Shown here piece after piece: positions 9,071 through 17,356 of a DNA stretch of 64,000 bases; the first letter of the stretch is position 1, and every line of letters starts with the position of its first letter. The notes under the pieces were generated by a model. The model had not been told where the DNA came from. It saw only the letters and a program-made list of their open reading frames with translations, and made no database searches. Source of the DNA: Paraplanobispora siamensis. GTDB taxonomy: Bacteria; Actinomycetota; Actinomycetes; Streptosporangiales; Streptosporangiaceae. Made by a program: the position numbers and the translations under genes. The stretch spans positions 1 through 64,000 of the forward strand of contig NZ_BOOJ01000051.1 of NCBI RefSeq assembly GCF_016863175.1, read 5' to 3'.

Positions 9071-9258
9071 CGCGCCCTTCGATCGGGACGCCCCACGTGC
9101 CCCAGGCCGGCCTGCGGACCTCGCTGGAGCCGGCCCGGGCCGCCCGCCAGGCGGCCCAGGGCCCGTCTCCCCACCCGGCGCCTCCCGAACTGGCCGAGGC
9201 CGTCCTCGACGCCGCCGTCAGCCCCGATCCCCGGGCACCCGCCGATGAGCCGGAGCCG

Positions 9259-10248
9259 TCACGGTGAACGCCGCGCGCCGGTGGACTCGCGTACCACGAG
9301 GTTGGTCTCCAGCCGGGCCAGGGTGGCGATCCCGGACTCCCCCGCGCTGACGGCCGCCAGCAGCAGGTCCACCGCCATCCGGCCGGCGGCCGCGGTCGGC
9401 ATCGTGATCGTCGTCAGCTTCGGCCGGTTCAGCCTGCCGGGCAGGCTGTCGTCCACGCCGATGACGCTCAGGTCCTCCGGCACGCACAGGCCCTGCTTGC
9501 GCAGGCCCTCGATCAGGCCCAGCGCGACCAGGTCGTTGTAGCAGAGCACGCCGGTCACCCCGGCCCCGGCGACCGTCTCGGCCGCCGCGAGCCCGCCCTG
9601 CTCGGTCGGCCCGGCCGGTCGCAGGACCGTCAGCTCCACACCGGCCTCGGCCGCGGCGGCGGTGGCGGCGGCCTGCATCTCCTCGCTCGTCCACGAGCCG
9701 CTCGGCCCGGGCAGCAGCGCCAGCCGCCGGTGCCCCAGCGTCGCCAGGTGGGCGATCCCGGCCCGCACTCCCTGGCCCACGTCCATCAGCACCGTGGCCG
9801 ACCCCTTCACCCGGCGGTTGACCACCACGAAGGGCACCTGCACCCCCAGTCGCTCGATCACCCGGTTGGACAGGCGCGGGCTGCACAGCAGCACCCCGTC
9901 CACCTGCTTGCACAGGGTCTCGATCAGCTCCTGCTCCAGCAGCGGGTCCTCGTCGGTGTCGGCCACGAACACGTGGTAGTCGCGCTCGCGCGCCTGCGCC
10001 TGGGCCGCCTTGATCAGCGGGGGGAAGAACGGGTTGGCGATGTCGGCCACGATCAGGCCGAGGTTGTGGGTACGGCCCGTCGTCAGCGCCCGCGCCGCCC
10101 GGTTCGGCCGGTATCCCAGCCCCTCGGCCACCGCCAGCACCCGGTTGCGCGTCCGCACGCTCACCAGGTGCGGCGAGGAGAACGTCCGCGACACCGTCGA
10201 GACGTGGACGCCCGACTCCCTGGCCACGTCCCTGATGGTCACCGCCAT
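9259..10248 (-). CDS. LacI-family transcriptional regulator, probable pectin/uronate repressor
   Basis: The 329-residue protein begins MAVTIRDVARESGVHVSTVS, a LacI helix-turn-helix, followed by the hinge YRPNRAARALTTGRTHNLGL that inserts into the operator minor groove. A periplasmic-binding-type effector domain follows, ending in ARLETNLVVRESTGARRSP. The ATG at 10248 lies inside the 3' end of the upstream hydrolase gene (10-bp overlap), so it is probably the last gene of the importer operon. LacI-type operators of consensus TGCAANCGNTTGCA (my derivation) occur at 16184, 16385, 23610 and 23685. It is the only LacI gene seen here and the natural candidate to bind them. Confidence 0.92.
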   Translation of the reverse strand: MAVTIRDVARESGVHVSTVSRTFSSPHLVSVRTRNRVLAVAEGLGYRPNRAARALTTGRTHNLGLIVADIANPFFPPLIKAAQAQARERDYHVFVADTDEDPLLEQELIETLCKQVDGVLLCSPRLSNRVIERLGVQVPFVVVNRRVKGSATVLMDVGQGVRAGIAHLATLGHRRLALLPGPSGSWTSEEMQAAATAAAAEAGVELTVLRPAGPTEQGGLAAAETVAGAGVTGVLCYNDLVALGLIEGLRKQGLCVPEDLSVIGVDDSLPGRLNRPKLTTITMPTAAAGRMAVDLLLAAVSAGESGIATLARLETNLVVRESTGARRSP

Positions 10249-11399
10249 CGTGCGCCTCCGTCCTCCGTCACGTGGCGGGTGAGCCAGCCGAAGACCTGTT
10301 CCTGGGCCGTGAGGCCGAACTCGTGTCCCGCCGGGGCGAACACGCCCGTGTAGCCCTGCGGGTATCCCCGGTAGTGCCCGGTGATCGTCTCGTGGGCGCG
10401 CCGCATGCCGGCCGGCGGGAGGATCGGGTCGTGCTCGCCGTACCAGACCAGCAGCGGCCGGGGGGCGGTGCAGGCCACCAGGTCGGGCAGGTCGCACAGC
10501 CGGGACAGGCCCGGCGGGTACAGCATCCAGGTGTGGCCGGCGACGTAGCCGTCCAGCATGTCCCGGTAGGAGGAGATCATCGCGATCACCGCGACCGCCG
10601 ACAGGTCCGGGTCGAAGGCCCCGAGCAGGGCCGCGCGCAGGCCGCCGCCCGACAGCCCGGCGCAGCCGACGGGACCGGTGTCCGGGCGCGAGCGCAGGTA
10701 GGCGGCCGCGGCCAGGTCCTCCCCCGCCACCACACCCGCGTAGGAGGTGCCGAGCACGGTGCAGTACTTGGCCAGCACGTGCTCGTGGTGGGCGGCCGCC
10801 ACGTCGTAACGGTCCGCCTCACCGGGCGCCGCCGCAGCACCGTCCGGGGCGGCGGGCCCGGGAAGGCAGGCGAGGGCGGAGGGGGGCATGTCGGCCAGGG
10901 GGAACCTGCGACTGCCCCAGCCCAGGGCGTCGGGCACCAGTACGGTGAATCCGCGCAGGGCCAGTTCCCCCGCCCACGCCCGGCCGCCGTAGAGCGTGGT
11001 CCGCAGTCTTCTCACCTCGGCGGACGGGGCGTCCGGGCCGTCGGCGATCTTCTCCTTGCCCGCCCGCTTCATCCCGGCGTGGCAGTGCAGCGCCAGGACG
11101 CCCGGCAGCACCGCCTCGCCCGCCTCCCGGGGACGCAGTACGTAGGCGCGGGTCCGGGGGCCGAAGCCGACGTCCCAGGAGACCTCCTGCCCCGACAGCC
11201 CGCCCGAGGTCCAGGTCCGCTCGGTGCGCACGTCCGCGGCGGTCAGCTCCAGCACGCCCAGCACGTCGCGGGCCTGCTCGCGCAGGCGCGGGCCGGGCCG
11301 GGGGAACAGCCCGCGCTGCGCGGCGGCGATCCCGGCGAGGTCGGAGAACTCGCCGAGATGCCGCAGGGAGCGCGGGCCGGTTTCGCAATCCGAGGGCAC
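10239..11399 (-). CDS. Alpha/beta hydrolase, acetyl-xylan-esterase-like
   Basis: The 386-residue intracellular alpha/beta hydrolase has the nucleophile elbow GCAGLSGGGLRAALLG (GLSGG, Ser), the acid region LVWYGEHDPILPP and the C-terminal His in FAPAGHEFG. The fold arrangement, with LALHCHAGMKR before a long lid and VPDALGWGSRRF, resembles the Abhydrolase_7/AXE1 group that removes acyl groups from plant polysaccharide fragments. There is no signal peptide. It starts 3 bp after the preceding oxidoreductase gene and overlaps lacI by 10 bp. Within a pectin locus, deacetylation of imported oligouronides is a reasonable inference; the substrate is unproven. Confidence 0.8.
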   Translation of the reverse strand: MPSDCETGPRSLRHLGEFSDLAGIAAAQRGLFPRPGPRLREQARDVLGVLELTAADVRTERTWTSGGLSGQEVSWDVGFGPRTRAYVLRPREAGEAVLPGVLALHCHAGMKRAGKEKIADGPDAPSAEVRRLRTTLYGGRAWAGELALRGFTVLVPDALGWGSRRFPLADMPPSALACLPGPAAPDGAAAAPGEADRYDVAAAHHEHVLAKYCTVLGTSYAGVVAGEDLAAAAYLRSRPDTGPVGCAGLSGGGLRAALLGAFDPDLSAVAVIAMISSYRDMLDGYVAGHTWMLYPPGLSRLCDLPDLVACTAPRPLLVWYGEHDPILPPAGMRRAHETITGHYRGYPQGYTGVFAPAGHEFGLTAQEQVFGWLTRHVTEDGGARWR

Positions 11400-11402
11400 G
11401 GC

Positions 11403-12689
11403 TCAGCTGTCCGCCATGCGGGTGCCGCCGTCGACCAGGTGGATCGGGCGGCCGGTGCGGATCGACTCGTTGGCCGAGGCGCCCACCATGACGCTGCGGA
11501 TGCCGTCGAGATAGCCGGCCTGCCGGGCCAGCGGGTCGCCGTCCGGGCCGCGGAACACGTCGTTCAGCAGCAGCCGGTCACCGCCGCCGTGGCCGCCGGC
11601 GCCCTGCTCGATCGGGACCTCCTGCGGCTCCTTCCAGTGCTGGTGCAGCACGAGCTTCTCCCAGGCGCCCGTCGCGTGCTCCTTGGAGGCGGCGGTCGGG
11701 TCGATCGCGGCGTGCGGCGGCGTCCAGGCGCGCTCGCACACCTCCAGCTCGATCCGCCCGCCGGTGCCGTTGAACACGACCCGGTAGCCCTCGTAGGGCG
11801 CGTGCGCGTTGAGCGAGTAGGTGAGCAGGGCCCGGTTGTCGTAGCGGACCAGGACCGCCATGTTGTCCTCGATGGTGACGCCCTCGGCGAAGACGTCCTG
11901 GTCGCGGATGTAGCCGTCCTCGTGCTCGGCGTCCAGGTACAGGCGCTTGAGCCGCGGGTCGGCGGAGATGTCCAGGATGAACGGGTCACCGCCGAGGCCG
12001 GGCGCGCCCTGGCCGCGCTCGGGCCGGGTCTCCAGGCCGCGGGCCCGGGCGTTCTCGGCGCCGTAGAAGCGCAGGTCGCCCTGGGCGTACACGCTCTGCG
12101 CCGCCGCGGCCAGCCACCAGTTGACCAGGTCGAAGTGGTGGGTGGACTTGTGCACCAGCAGGCCGCCGGAGTTGACCTTGTCGCGGTGCCAGCGGCGGAA
12201 GTAGTCGGCGCCGTGGATGGTGTCCAGCGCCCAGTCGAAGTGCACGGAGGTGACCTCGCCGATCGCGCCCTCCATGATGAGGCGGCGCACGGCGGAGTTG
12301 CGGGGCGAGTAGCGGTAGTTGAAGGTGACGATCAGGGAGCCGGCGCTCCGCTCCGCCGCGGCGGCGATCGCGGCGCAGCTCTCTGCGTCGATCGTCAGCG
12401 GCTTCTCGACGATGACGCGCTTGCCCGCGTCCAGCGCCGTGACGACGTAGTGGGCGTGCGTGGCGTCCACGGTGGCCACGACCACCGCGTCGCACAGGTC
12501 GAGCATCTTCTCGAAGTCGTCCGGCGCGAAGCACGGGACGTCCTGGCCGATCCGCTCGACGTAGTAGTCCATACGCGTGCGGTTGGTGTCGCACAGGGCG
12601 ACGACGGTGCCGGTGTCGCGCCAGTCGCCGAGCAGCGCGTCCACGTACATCTGGGCGCGGTGGCCGAGCCCGACGAATGCGTATCTCAT
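11403..12689 (-). CDS. Gfo/Idh/MocA family oxidoreductase
   Basis: The 428-residue NAD(P)-dependent oxidoreductase has an N-terminal Rossmann fold beginning MRYAFVGLGHRAQMYVDAL. The nucleotide and active-site motif EKPLTIDAESC supplies the conserved EKP lysine, and a C-terminal alpha/beta substrate domain carries KSTHHFDLVNWWL with the family His. It is longer than typical sugar dehydrogenases of the family (about 340-390). It is separated from the upstream binding-protein gene by a hairpin-containing gap. The locus suggests oxidation of a sugar acid or oligouronide, but the substrate cannot be read from sequence. Confidence 0.88.
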   Translation of the reverse strand: MRYAFVGLGHRAQMYVDALLGDWRDTGTVVALCDTNRTRMDYYVERIGQDVPCFAPDDFEKMLDLCDAVVVATVDATHAHYVVTALDAGKRVIVEKPLTIDAESCAAIAAAAERSAGSLIVTFNYRYSPRNSAVRRLIMEGAIGEVTSVHFDWALDTIHGADYFRRWHRDKVNSGGLLVHKSTHHFDLVNWWLAAAAQSVYAQGDLRFYGAENARARGLETRPERGQGAPGLGGDPFILDISADPRLKRLYLDAEHEDGYIRDQDVFAEGVTIEDNMAVLVRYDNRALLTYSLNAHAPYEGYRVVFNGTGGRIELEVCERAWTPPHAAIDPTAASKEHATGAWEKLVLHQHWKEPQEVPIEQGAGGHGGGDRLLLNDVFRGPDGDPLARQAGYLDGIRSVMVGASANESIRTGRPIHLVDGGTRMADS

Positions 12690-12711
12690 TCCTTCTCCCC
12701 GATGGTGTGCT

Positions 12712-12749
12712 GCCGTACGGCCCGAGCGCTCCAGAACGGGCCGTACGGC
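12712..12749 (-). terminator. Strong intercistronic hairpin after the ABC binding-protein gene
   Basis: A perfect 13-bp inverted repeat (GCCGTACGGCCCG at 12712-12724 and its complement at 12737-12749) encloses a 12-nt loop. It sits in the 115-bp gap between the binding-protein gene and the oxidoreductase gene on the minus strand. There is no T-tract. Such hairpins after binding-protein genes often stabilise upstream mRNA or attenuate transcription, raising binding-protein levels over distal genes. A second weaker stem (TCTCCCG/CGGGAGA) lies at 12763-12800. Confidence 0.65.
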
Positions 12750-12804
12750 GGGCGTGAGGGTGTCTCCCGCGGACGGGCGACTTTGAAAAGCCCCGGGAGA
12801 GGCC

Positions 12805-14076
12805 CTAGCCGGCGATGGCGGCGTTGGCGTCCGCGAGGAGCTGGGTGGCCGCCTCGTCAGGGCTCTGCTGGCCGGAGGTCACGGCCTCGGAGTAGCGCCG
12901 GATGATGTCCTCCATCTTGCCGCCGCCCTTCGGGGGCACGACGACCTGGTCGAGGTCGCCCTTGATGGAGTCGATGAAGGTCAGGGTCTGCTGGTCGGCC
13001 GGCGGGAGCTTGTCCTTGATGGCCGCCAGGACCTTGCTGTTGATCGGCAGGCCGCGGTCGCTGAGCAGGATGGCGCCGGCCTCGGGGTCGTTGAGCAGGA
13101 AGTCGACGAACTTCTGGGCCTCGGCCGGGTGCTCGGTCTTGCTGGAGATCGTCCAGTGCATGGCCGGCTGCAGGAACAGCCCCGACTTCTGGGCGTCCGG
13201 CAGCTTGGGCAGGCGGAGCAGGGTCAGCTCCTGGCCCGAGGACTTGGTCATGGCGCCGAGCTGGTTGGTCCACCACATCCCGAACCCGCCGGTGTTGGTC
13301 GCGATCAGCGACTGCTCCTGGCCGGCGGCGGCGACCTCGGCCATCTTGGCGGCGTCGGGCGAGCCCTTGGTCTTGATCAGCTTGTCGAAGTTCGCCCACC
13401 AGGCCTTGAGGGTCTCGGGGGTGATGCCGATCTTGCCGTTGTTGTAGAACTGCTCCCCCCGCTGCGCGGCGAAGATGGTCAGGTAGGCGGGGTTGAAGGT
13501 GTACTCGGTGCCGTAGACCGAGCCGCCGCCGCCCTTGCTGATCTTCGAGGAGAGCTCGATGTAGTCGTCCCACGTCCAGGTCGCGTCGTCGGGCATCTTC
13601 TCGCCCGCCTTCTCGATGGTGGCCTTGTTGGCGAGCATCGCGAAGACGTTGACGCCGGTGGGCAGGGCGTACTGCTTGCCCTCCACCTGGCCGGAGGGCA
13701 GCACGCCCTGGTCGAGGTCGGCGGTGTTGACCTTGCCGGAGAGGTCGGCGAGGGCGCCGCGGCCGGCGTACTCCGACAGGCCCCGGATCTCGAGGGTCAT
13801 CACGTCCGGCGCGTCGTTGGCCGCGACCTTGGTGGCCAGCGACTCGTAGTAGCTCGCCCAGTCGGAGAACTCGCCGACCACGTCGATGTCCGGGTTCTTC
13901 TTCTCAAACAGGGCGATGGCCTGCTCGGTGAGCTTCTGCCGGGAGTCGGCGCCCCAGTAGGAGAAGCGGAGCTTGACCTTGCCGTCGGCGGCTTCGCCGT
14001 CCCCGCCGCCGCTGCCGCACGCCGTCAGGGTGAGAGCCGCCACCGCGAGCGCGGCGACCGTCTTGAGAGAGCGCAT
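12805..14076 (-). CDS. Sugar ABC transporter substrate-binding lipoprotein
   Basis: The 423-residue extracytoplasmic binding protein begins MRSLKTVAALAVAALTLTAC, a lipoprotein signal with lipobox LTAC; cleavage before Cys20 is expected. A Gly/Asp-rich linker and the MalE-like (family 1) fold follow, with LRFSYWGADSRQKLTEQAIA and PDVMTLEIRGLSEYAGRGAL. The ATG at 14076 is chosen because it gives the signal peptide and follows GGAAGGAC; a longer frame upstream has no signal. It belongs with the two permease genes encoded just upstream. Together they should import a saccharide, probably pectin-derived. Confidence 0.92.
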   Translation of the reverse strand: MRSLKTVAALAVAALTLTACGSGGGDGEAADGKVKLRFSYWGADSRQKLTEQAIALFEKKNPDIDVVGEFSDWASYYESLATKVAANDAPDVMTLEIRGLSEYAGRGALADLSGKVNTADLDQGVLPSGQVEGKQYALPTGVNVFAMLANKATIEKAGEKMPDDATWTWDDYIELSSKISKGGGGSVYGTEYTFNPAYLTIFAAQRGEQFYNNGKIGITPETLKAWWANFDKLIKTKGSPDAAKMAEVAAAGQEQSLIATNTGGFGMWWTNQLGAMTKSSGQELTLLRLPKLPDAQKSGLFLQPAMHWTISSKTEHPAEAQKFVDFLLNDPEAGAILLSDRGLPINSKVLAAIKDKLPPADQQTLTFIDSIKGDLDQVVVPPKGGGKMEDIIRRYSEAVTSGQQSPDEAATQLLADANAAIAG

Positions 14077-14123
14077 CTCTCGTCCTTCCTCTTTAGCTTT
14101 TCTCAGGGGGTTGAAGAGGACTG

Positions 14124-14987
14124 CTACTTGAGACCCGTGGTGGCCATACCGCGGATCAGGTACTTCTGGCCGGCCAGGAAGAATCCGAAGATCGGCCCGA
14201 GGGCGATGATCGACATGGCGAACATCGGACCCCACGACGACTCACCGCTGGAGTCCAGGAAGCTTCGCAGCGCCACCGGGACGGTGAAGTTGTCGGGGTT
14301 GTTCAGGTAGAGGAGCTGGCTGAAGAAGTCGTTCCAGGTCCAGATGAAGGTGAAGATCGCCGTGGTGGTCAGCGCCGGGGTGCACAGCGGGAGGATGACG
14401 CGGAAGAACGTGCGCCAGTATCCGGCGCCGTCGATCGCGGCGGCCTCGTCGAGCTCCCGCGGCAGCGTCCTGATGAACTGCACCATCAGGAAGATGAAGA
14501 ACGAGTCGTGGGCCAGGAACTTCGGCAGGATCAGCGGCCAGATCGTGTTGATCATGTCCAGCTGGGAGAACATGATGTACTGCGGCACGATCACCACGTG
14601 CAGCGGCAGCATGATCGTGCCGAGCATGAGCGCGAACCACAGCTTCTTCAGCGGGAAGTTCAGCCGGGCGAAGGAGTAGGCCGCCAGCGAGCACGCCGCC
14701 AGGTTGCCGACGACCGACAGCACCGTGATGAGCGCCGAGTTCCACAGGTAGTAGCTGAAGGGGTGCGCGAGCGCGTTCCAACCCTCCAGGTAGTTGTCGA
14801 GGGTGATCTCGCTGGGGATCAGGCCCGGCTCCCGGAAGATCAGTTCCTCCGGCTTGAGCGAGCTGGAGATCATCCACAGCAGCGGGTAGAGCATGACCAG
14901 GCCGAAGCCGATCAGCATCAGGTGCTTGGCACCCCTGGTGACGCGGCGCCGGTACAGGACCGGATTCCGGCTACTTACTGTCGCCAT
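14124..14987 (-). CDS. Carbohydrate ABC transporter permease, MalG type
   Basis: The 287-residue inner-membrane permease has six predicted membrane segments, the first being LMLIGFGLVMLYPLLWMISS. The EAA loop that contacts the ATPase reads ELDEAAAIDGAGYWRTFFRV. The C-terminus IRGMATTGLK is typical of CUT1 MalG-like subunits. Its start overlaps the end of the MalF-type gene by 17 bp, indicating translational coupling. No ATPase gene lies in the window, so a shared MsiK-like ATPase elsewhere is probable, as known for actinomycete CUT1 systems. Confidence 0.93.
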   Translation of the reverse strand: MATVSSRNPVLYRRRVTRGAKHLMLIGFGLVMLYPLLWMISSSLKPEELIFREPGLIPSEITLDNYLEGWNALAHPFSYYLWNSALITVLSVVGNLAACSLAAYSFARLNFPLKKLWFALMLGTIMLPLHVVIVPQYIMFSQLDMINTIWPLILPKFLAHDSFFIFLMVQFIRTLPRELDEAAAIDGAGYWRTFFRVILPLCTPALTTTAIFTFIWTWNDFFSQLLYLNNPDNFTVPVALRSFLDSSGESSWGPMFAMSIIALGPIFGFFLAGQKYLIRGMATTGLK

Positions 14988-15981
14988 AGAAGACCCAATA
15001 CTTGGACGCGAGGAAGTTGATCCCGGTCAGACCGGCGATGATGACCACGAGCACCCAGGCCAGCGCCGAGGCGTAGCCCATCTCGTAGTCCTTGAACCCC
15101 TTGGTGTAGAGGTAGAGCGTGTAGAAGAGCGTGGAGTCGGTCGGGCCGCCGGTGCCGTTGCTGACGATGAACGACTGGGTGAACGACTGGAACGACTTGA
15201 TGATCTCCAGCACGAGGTTGAAGAAGATGATCGGCGTGAGCAGCGGCAGCGTGATCGCCTTGAACTGCTGGACGGTGCCGGCGCCGTCGATCGAGGCGGC
15301 CTCGTAGTAGCTGCTGGGGATCTGCCGCAGACCGGCCAGGAAGATGACCATCGGGGCGCCGAACGTCCACACGTGCAGCAGGATCAGGGTGCTCAGCGCG
15401 GTGTCGGGGTCGTTGACGTAGCTGGTGCCCTCGATGCCGAAGACGCCGAGGATCGCGTTGATCAGGCCGTTGGCGCCGAAGATCTTCCGCCAGAGGATGG
15501 CGATCGCGACGCTGCCGCCGAGCAGTGACGGCAAGTAGTAAATCGACCGGTAGAACGACAGACCGCGCAGGCCGCGGTCGAGCAGCAGCGCCAGGGCGAG
15601 GGCGAAGGCGAGCTGGAGCGGGACCGACACGACCACGTAGATCGCGGTCACCTTCAGCGAGGTCCAGAAGCGCGGATCTTCAGTGAACAGCTTGACGTAG
15701 TTGTCCAGCCCGACCCACTTGGCCTCCTCCAGGAGGCTGTAGTCGGTGAAGGACAGATAGAACGACGCGACGATCGGCCCGATCGTGATCAGGAACAGGC
15801 CGATGAACCAGGGCACGAGGAACAGGTGGGCCGCCCACGCCTCACGGCGGGAACGGAGGGACGGCTGGGGACGCCCGCGCCCGCGCTTGACGGCGGGAGC
15901 GGGGGCGGGAGCCGCGGCCTCAGGCTTCAGCGACAGCGAATCAACCACGGCGCGACCCCTGGGCGGGTCGGCGCCGGACAC
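14971..15981 (-). CDS. Carbohydrate ABC transporter permease, MalF type
   Basis: The protein has 336 residues from GTG at 15981. A Pro/Ala-rich and then Arg-rich cytoplasmic N-terminus precedes six membrane segments starting AAHLFLVPWFIGLFLITIGP. The EAA loop reads SSYYEAASIDGAGTVQQFKA. An in-frame GTG at 15948 is a credible alternative start: a short leader ORF (15941-16000) with a better Shine-Dalgarno ends just past it. It pairs with the MalG-type subunit and is the first structural gene of the minus-strand operon, diverging from the uronate operon. Confidence 0.92.
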   Translation of the reverse strand: MSGADPPRGRAVVDSLSLKPEAAAPAPAPAVKRGRGRPQPSLRSRREAWAAHLFLVPWFIGLFLITIGPIVASFYLSFTDYSLLEEAKWVGLDNYVKLFTEDPRFWTSLKVTAIYVVVSVPLQLAFALALALLLDRGLRGLSFYRSIYYLPSLLGGSVAIAILWRKIFGANGLINAILGVFGIEGTSYVNDPDTALSTLILLHVWTFGAPMVIFLAGLRQIPSSYYEAASIDGAGTVQQFKAITLPLLTPIIFFNLVLEIIKSFQSFTQSFIVSNGTGGPTDSTLFYTLYLYTKGFKDYEMGYASALAWVLVVIIAGLTGINFLASKYWVFYGDSK

Positions 15982-16000
15982 GCGGTGATTCAGTCGTCAT
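15941..16000 (-). CDS. Possible 19-codon leader ORF upstream of the permease operon
   Basis: An ATG at 16000 is preceded by GGGAGG with 7 nt spacing, the best ribosome-binding site in this region, but its frame differs from the permease. It encodes MTTESPRVRRRPAQGSRRG and stops at 15941-15943, 2 nt beyond an in-frame permease GTG at 15948 (GTGGTTGA). It may be a coupling leader peptide, or a sign that one base is missing and this is the real permease N-terminus. It is too short to judge by codon bias. Confidence 0.35.
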   Translation of the reverse strand: MTTESPRVRRRPAQGSRRG

Positions 16001-16039
16001 CACGGGACCTCCCGGTGAGACGTGATTGGATGGCGCTTT

Positions 16040-16066
16040 CCTATAGGTCCCGGAAAGTTACGTCAA
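16040..16066 (-). promoter_or_regulatory. Candidate promoter for the importer operon
   Basis: On the minus strand TTGACG (16061-16066) is followed after 15 bp by TATAGG (16040-16045), or after 17 bp by TAGGAA. The -35 hexamer is the same TTGACG found in the two LacI-flanked promoters at 16352 and 23652. It lies about 40 nt upstream of the leader ORF and 60-80 nt upstream of the permease start. The surrounding 16020-16340 is notably AT-richer than the rest of the window, as expected for a divergent control region. Confidence 0.5.
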
Positions 16067-16183
16067 CCCTTTGCATGCGTTACCTAGCTGTTACCGATAT
16101 ATCGCTCACGGCGTTTGTCCAGCTGAAACCGGTAATGACAGATGTCCGTCAGGTAAACAATTTCGTGAGTATGACTTCGTTGC

Positions 16184-16197
16184 TACAAGCGGTTGCA
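16184..16197. promoter_or_regulatory. LacI-family operator O1 in the divergent region
   Basis: TACAAGCGGTTGCA matches the local LacI-type consensus TGCAANCGNTTGCA at all but the second position, including the central CG typical of LacI-family sites. It lies about 200 bp from the second operator at 16385 and between the two divergent operons, so a looped tetramer could control both. The remainder of 16198-16340 shows no gene. Confidence 0.65.
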
Positions 16198-16351
16198 GAA
16201 CCAACGGGCGATACATCGAATCATGGGATGAATGGGCCGCAACCATCCCTCCACGAGAGCCGATGACACCGATCCTGCTACCGGTTGCGACGCCTCTCAC
16301 CGCCACGCGGGGACGAAACCGCAGGTTAACGACACTGTCGAAAATGAGCCC

Positions 16352-16398
16352 TTGACGTTTCGGGCAGATGCCGACACTGTTCAATGCAACTGGTTGCA
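16352..16398 (+). promoter_or_regulatory. Uronate operon promoter with LacI operator O2 at the start site
   Basis: A -35 TTGACG (16352-16357), a 17-bp spacer and -10 CACTGT (16375-16380) form a promoter. Exactly 4 nt later the operator TGCAACTGGTTGCA occupies 16385-16398, over the predicted +1 region. The operator is a perfect TGCAAC/GTTGCA dyad. Bound repressor would block promoter clearance. The arrangement is reproduced at the pectinase promoter (23652-23698). The first gene starts at GTG 16441. Confidence 0.75.
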
Positions 16399-16440
16399 GT
16401 CCCTGACTCGTCCGGGACTGCCAGAAGGGAAAAGACACCC

Positions 16441-17325
16441 GTGAGCAGAACTCTTGTCACCGGGAGCGCCGGGCGCCTCGGGCGTAGCGTCGTGTCCGCG
16501 CTCGCCGCGGCCGGGCACGAGGTGATCGGCGTGGACCGGGCCCCGGGCACGCCCGCCGACGCCGCCGCCACCCTCCCCGCCGATCTGACCGATCTCGGCG
16601 AGGCCTACCAGGTGATCGCGCGCTTCCGGCCGGACGCCGTCGTGCACCTGGCCGCCATCGCCACCCCGTTCAGCCACAGCGACGCGGTGACCTTCCGCAC
16701 CAACACGCAGCTGGCCTTCAACGTGTGCGACGCGGCGGTGGCGCTGGGCGTGGGCAAGGTGGTCGTGGCCAGCAGCCCGACCGTCATGGGGTACGGCGCG
16801 CCGGGCGGCTGGACCCCCTCCTACCTGCCCCTGGACGAGGACCACCCGGTCCTGCCCTGGAACGCCTACAACCTGTCCAAGGTGATCGCCGAGGAGACGG
16901 TGCGCTCCTTCGCCCGCACCGCGACCGCCACGAAACTGGCGGCGGTGCGGCCCTGCTTCGTGATCGCGCCGGAGGAGTGGGAGGGCGCCCCGACCCAGTC
17001 CGGGCACACGGTCGCCGAACGCCTGGACCGGCCCGAGATCGCCGGAGTCTCGCTGTTCAACTACATCGACGCGCGCGACGCGGCCGACATGCTGATGACC
17101 CTGCTCGACCGGCTGCCCGAGCTGCCCAACGGCGAGGTCTTCTTCGCCGGGGCCGCCGACGCCCTGGCGCGCGAGCCGCTGGCCGAGCTGCTGCCGGAGG
17201 TCATCCCGGCCACCGCGGGCTTCGCCGACACCCTCATCGGCACCACCCCCGCCTTCTCCTCGGCCAAGGCCGAGAAACTGCTCGGCTGGCAGGCCAAGCG
17301 CAGCTGGCGCACCGAACTCTCCTGA
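16441..17325 (+). CDS. NAD-dependent epimerase/dehydratase family protein, candidate uronate dehydrogenase
   Basis: The 294-residue extended short-chain dehydrogenase starts at GTG 16441 (GAAGGGA upstream); a frame from 16384 would begin inside the promoter-operator. The NAD-binding motif is TLVTGSAGRLGRSV and the catalytic YxxxK is in NAYNLSKVIAEETV; VVHLAAIATP and VVVASSPTVMGYG are family blocks. As first gene of an operon that continues with KdgD and KGSADH, it is well placed to be uronate dehydrogenase (galacturonate/glucuronate to aldarolactone). Known Udh enzymes are somewhat shorter (about 265-275), so an epimerase or another sugar-acid dehydrogenase remains possible. Confidence 0.8.
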   Translation: MSRTLVTGSAGRLGRSVVSALAAAGHEVIGVDRAPGTPADAAATLPADLTDLGEAYQVIARFRPDAVVHLAAIATPFSHSDAVTFRTNTQLAFNVCDAAVALGVGKVVVASSPTVMGYGAPGGWTPSYLPLDEDHPVLPWNAYNLSKVIAEETVRSFARTATATKLAAVRPCFVIAPEEWEGAPTQSGHTVAERLDRPEIAGVSLFNYIDARDAADMLMTLLDRLPELPNGEVFFAGAADALAREPLAELLPEVIPATAGFADTLIGTTPAFSSAKAEKLLGWQAKRSWRTELS

Positions 17326-17356
17326 TCCCCGAGCCATCCTTCCTGGAGCACCGATC

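Noticed and set aside
10272-12905. 877-codon plus-strand open frame
   Set aside because: It is antisense to the hydrolase, oxidoreductase and binding-protein genes; its composition (Val/Gly/Arg/Gln-rich) is that of a shadow frame.
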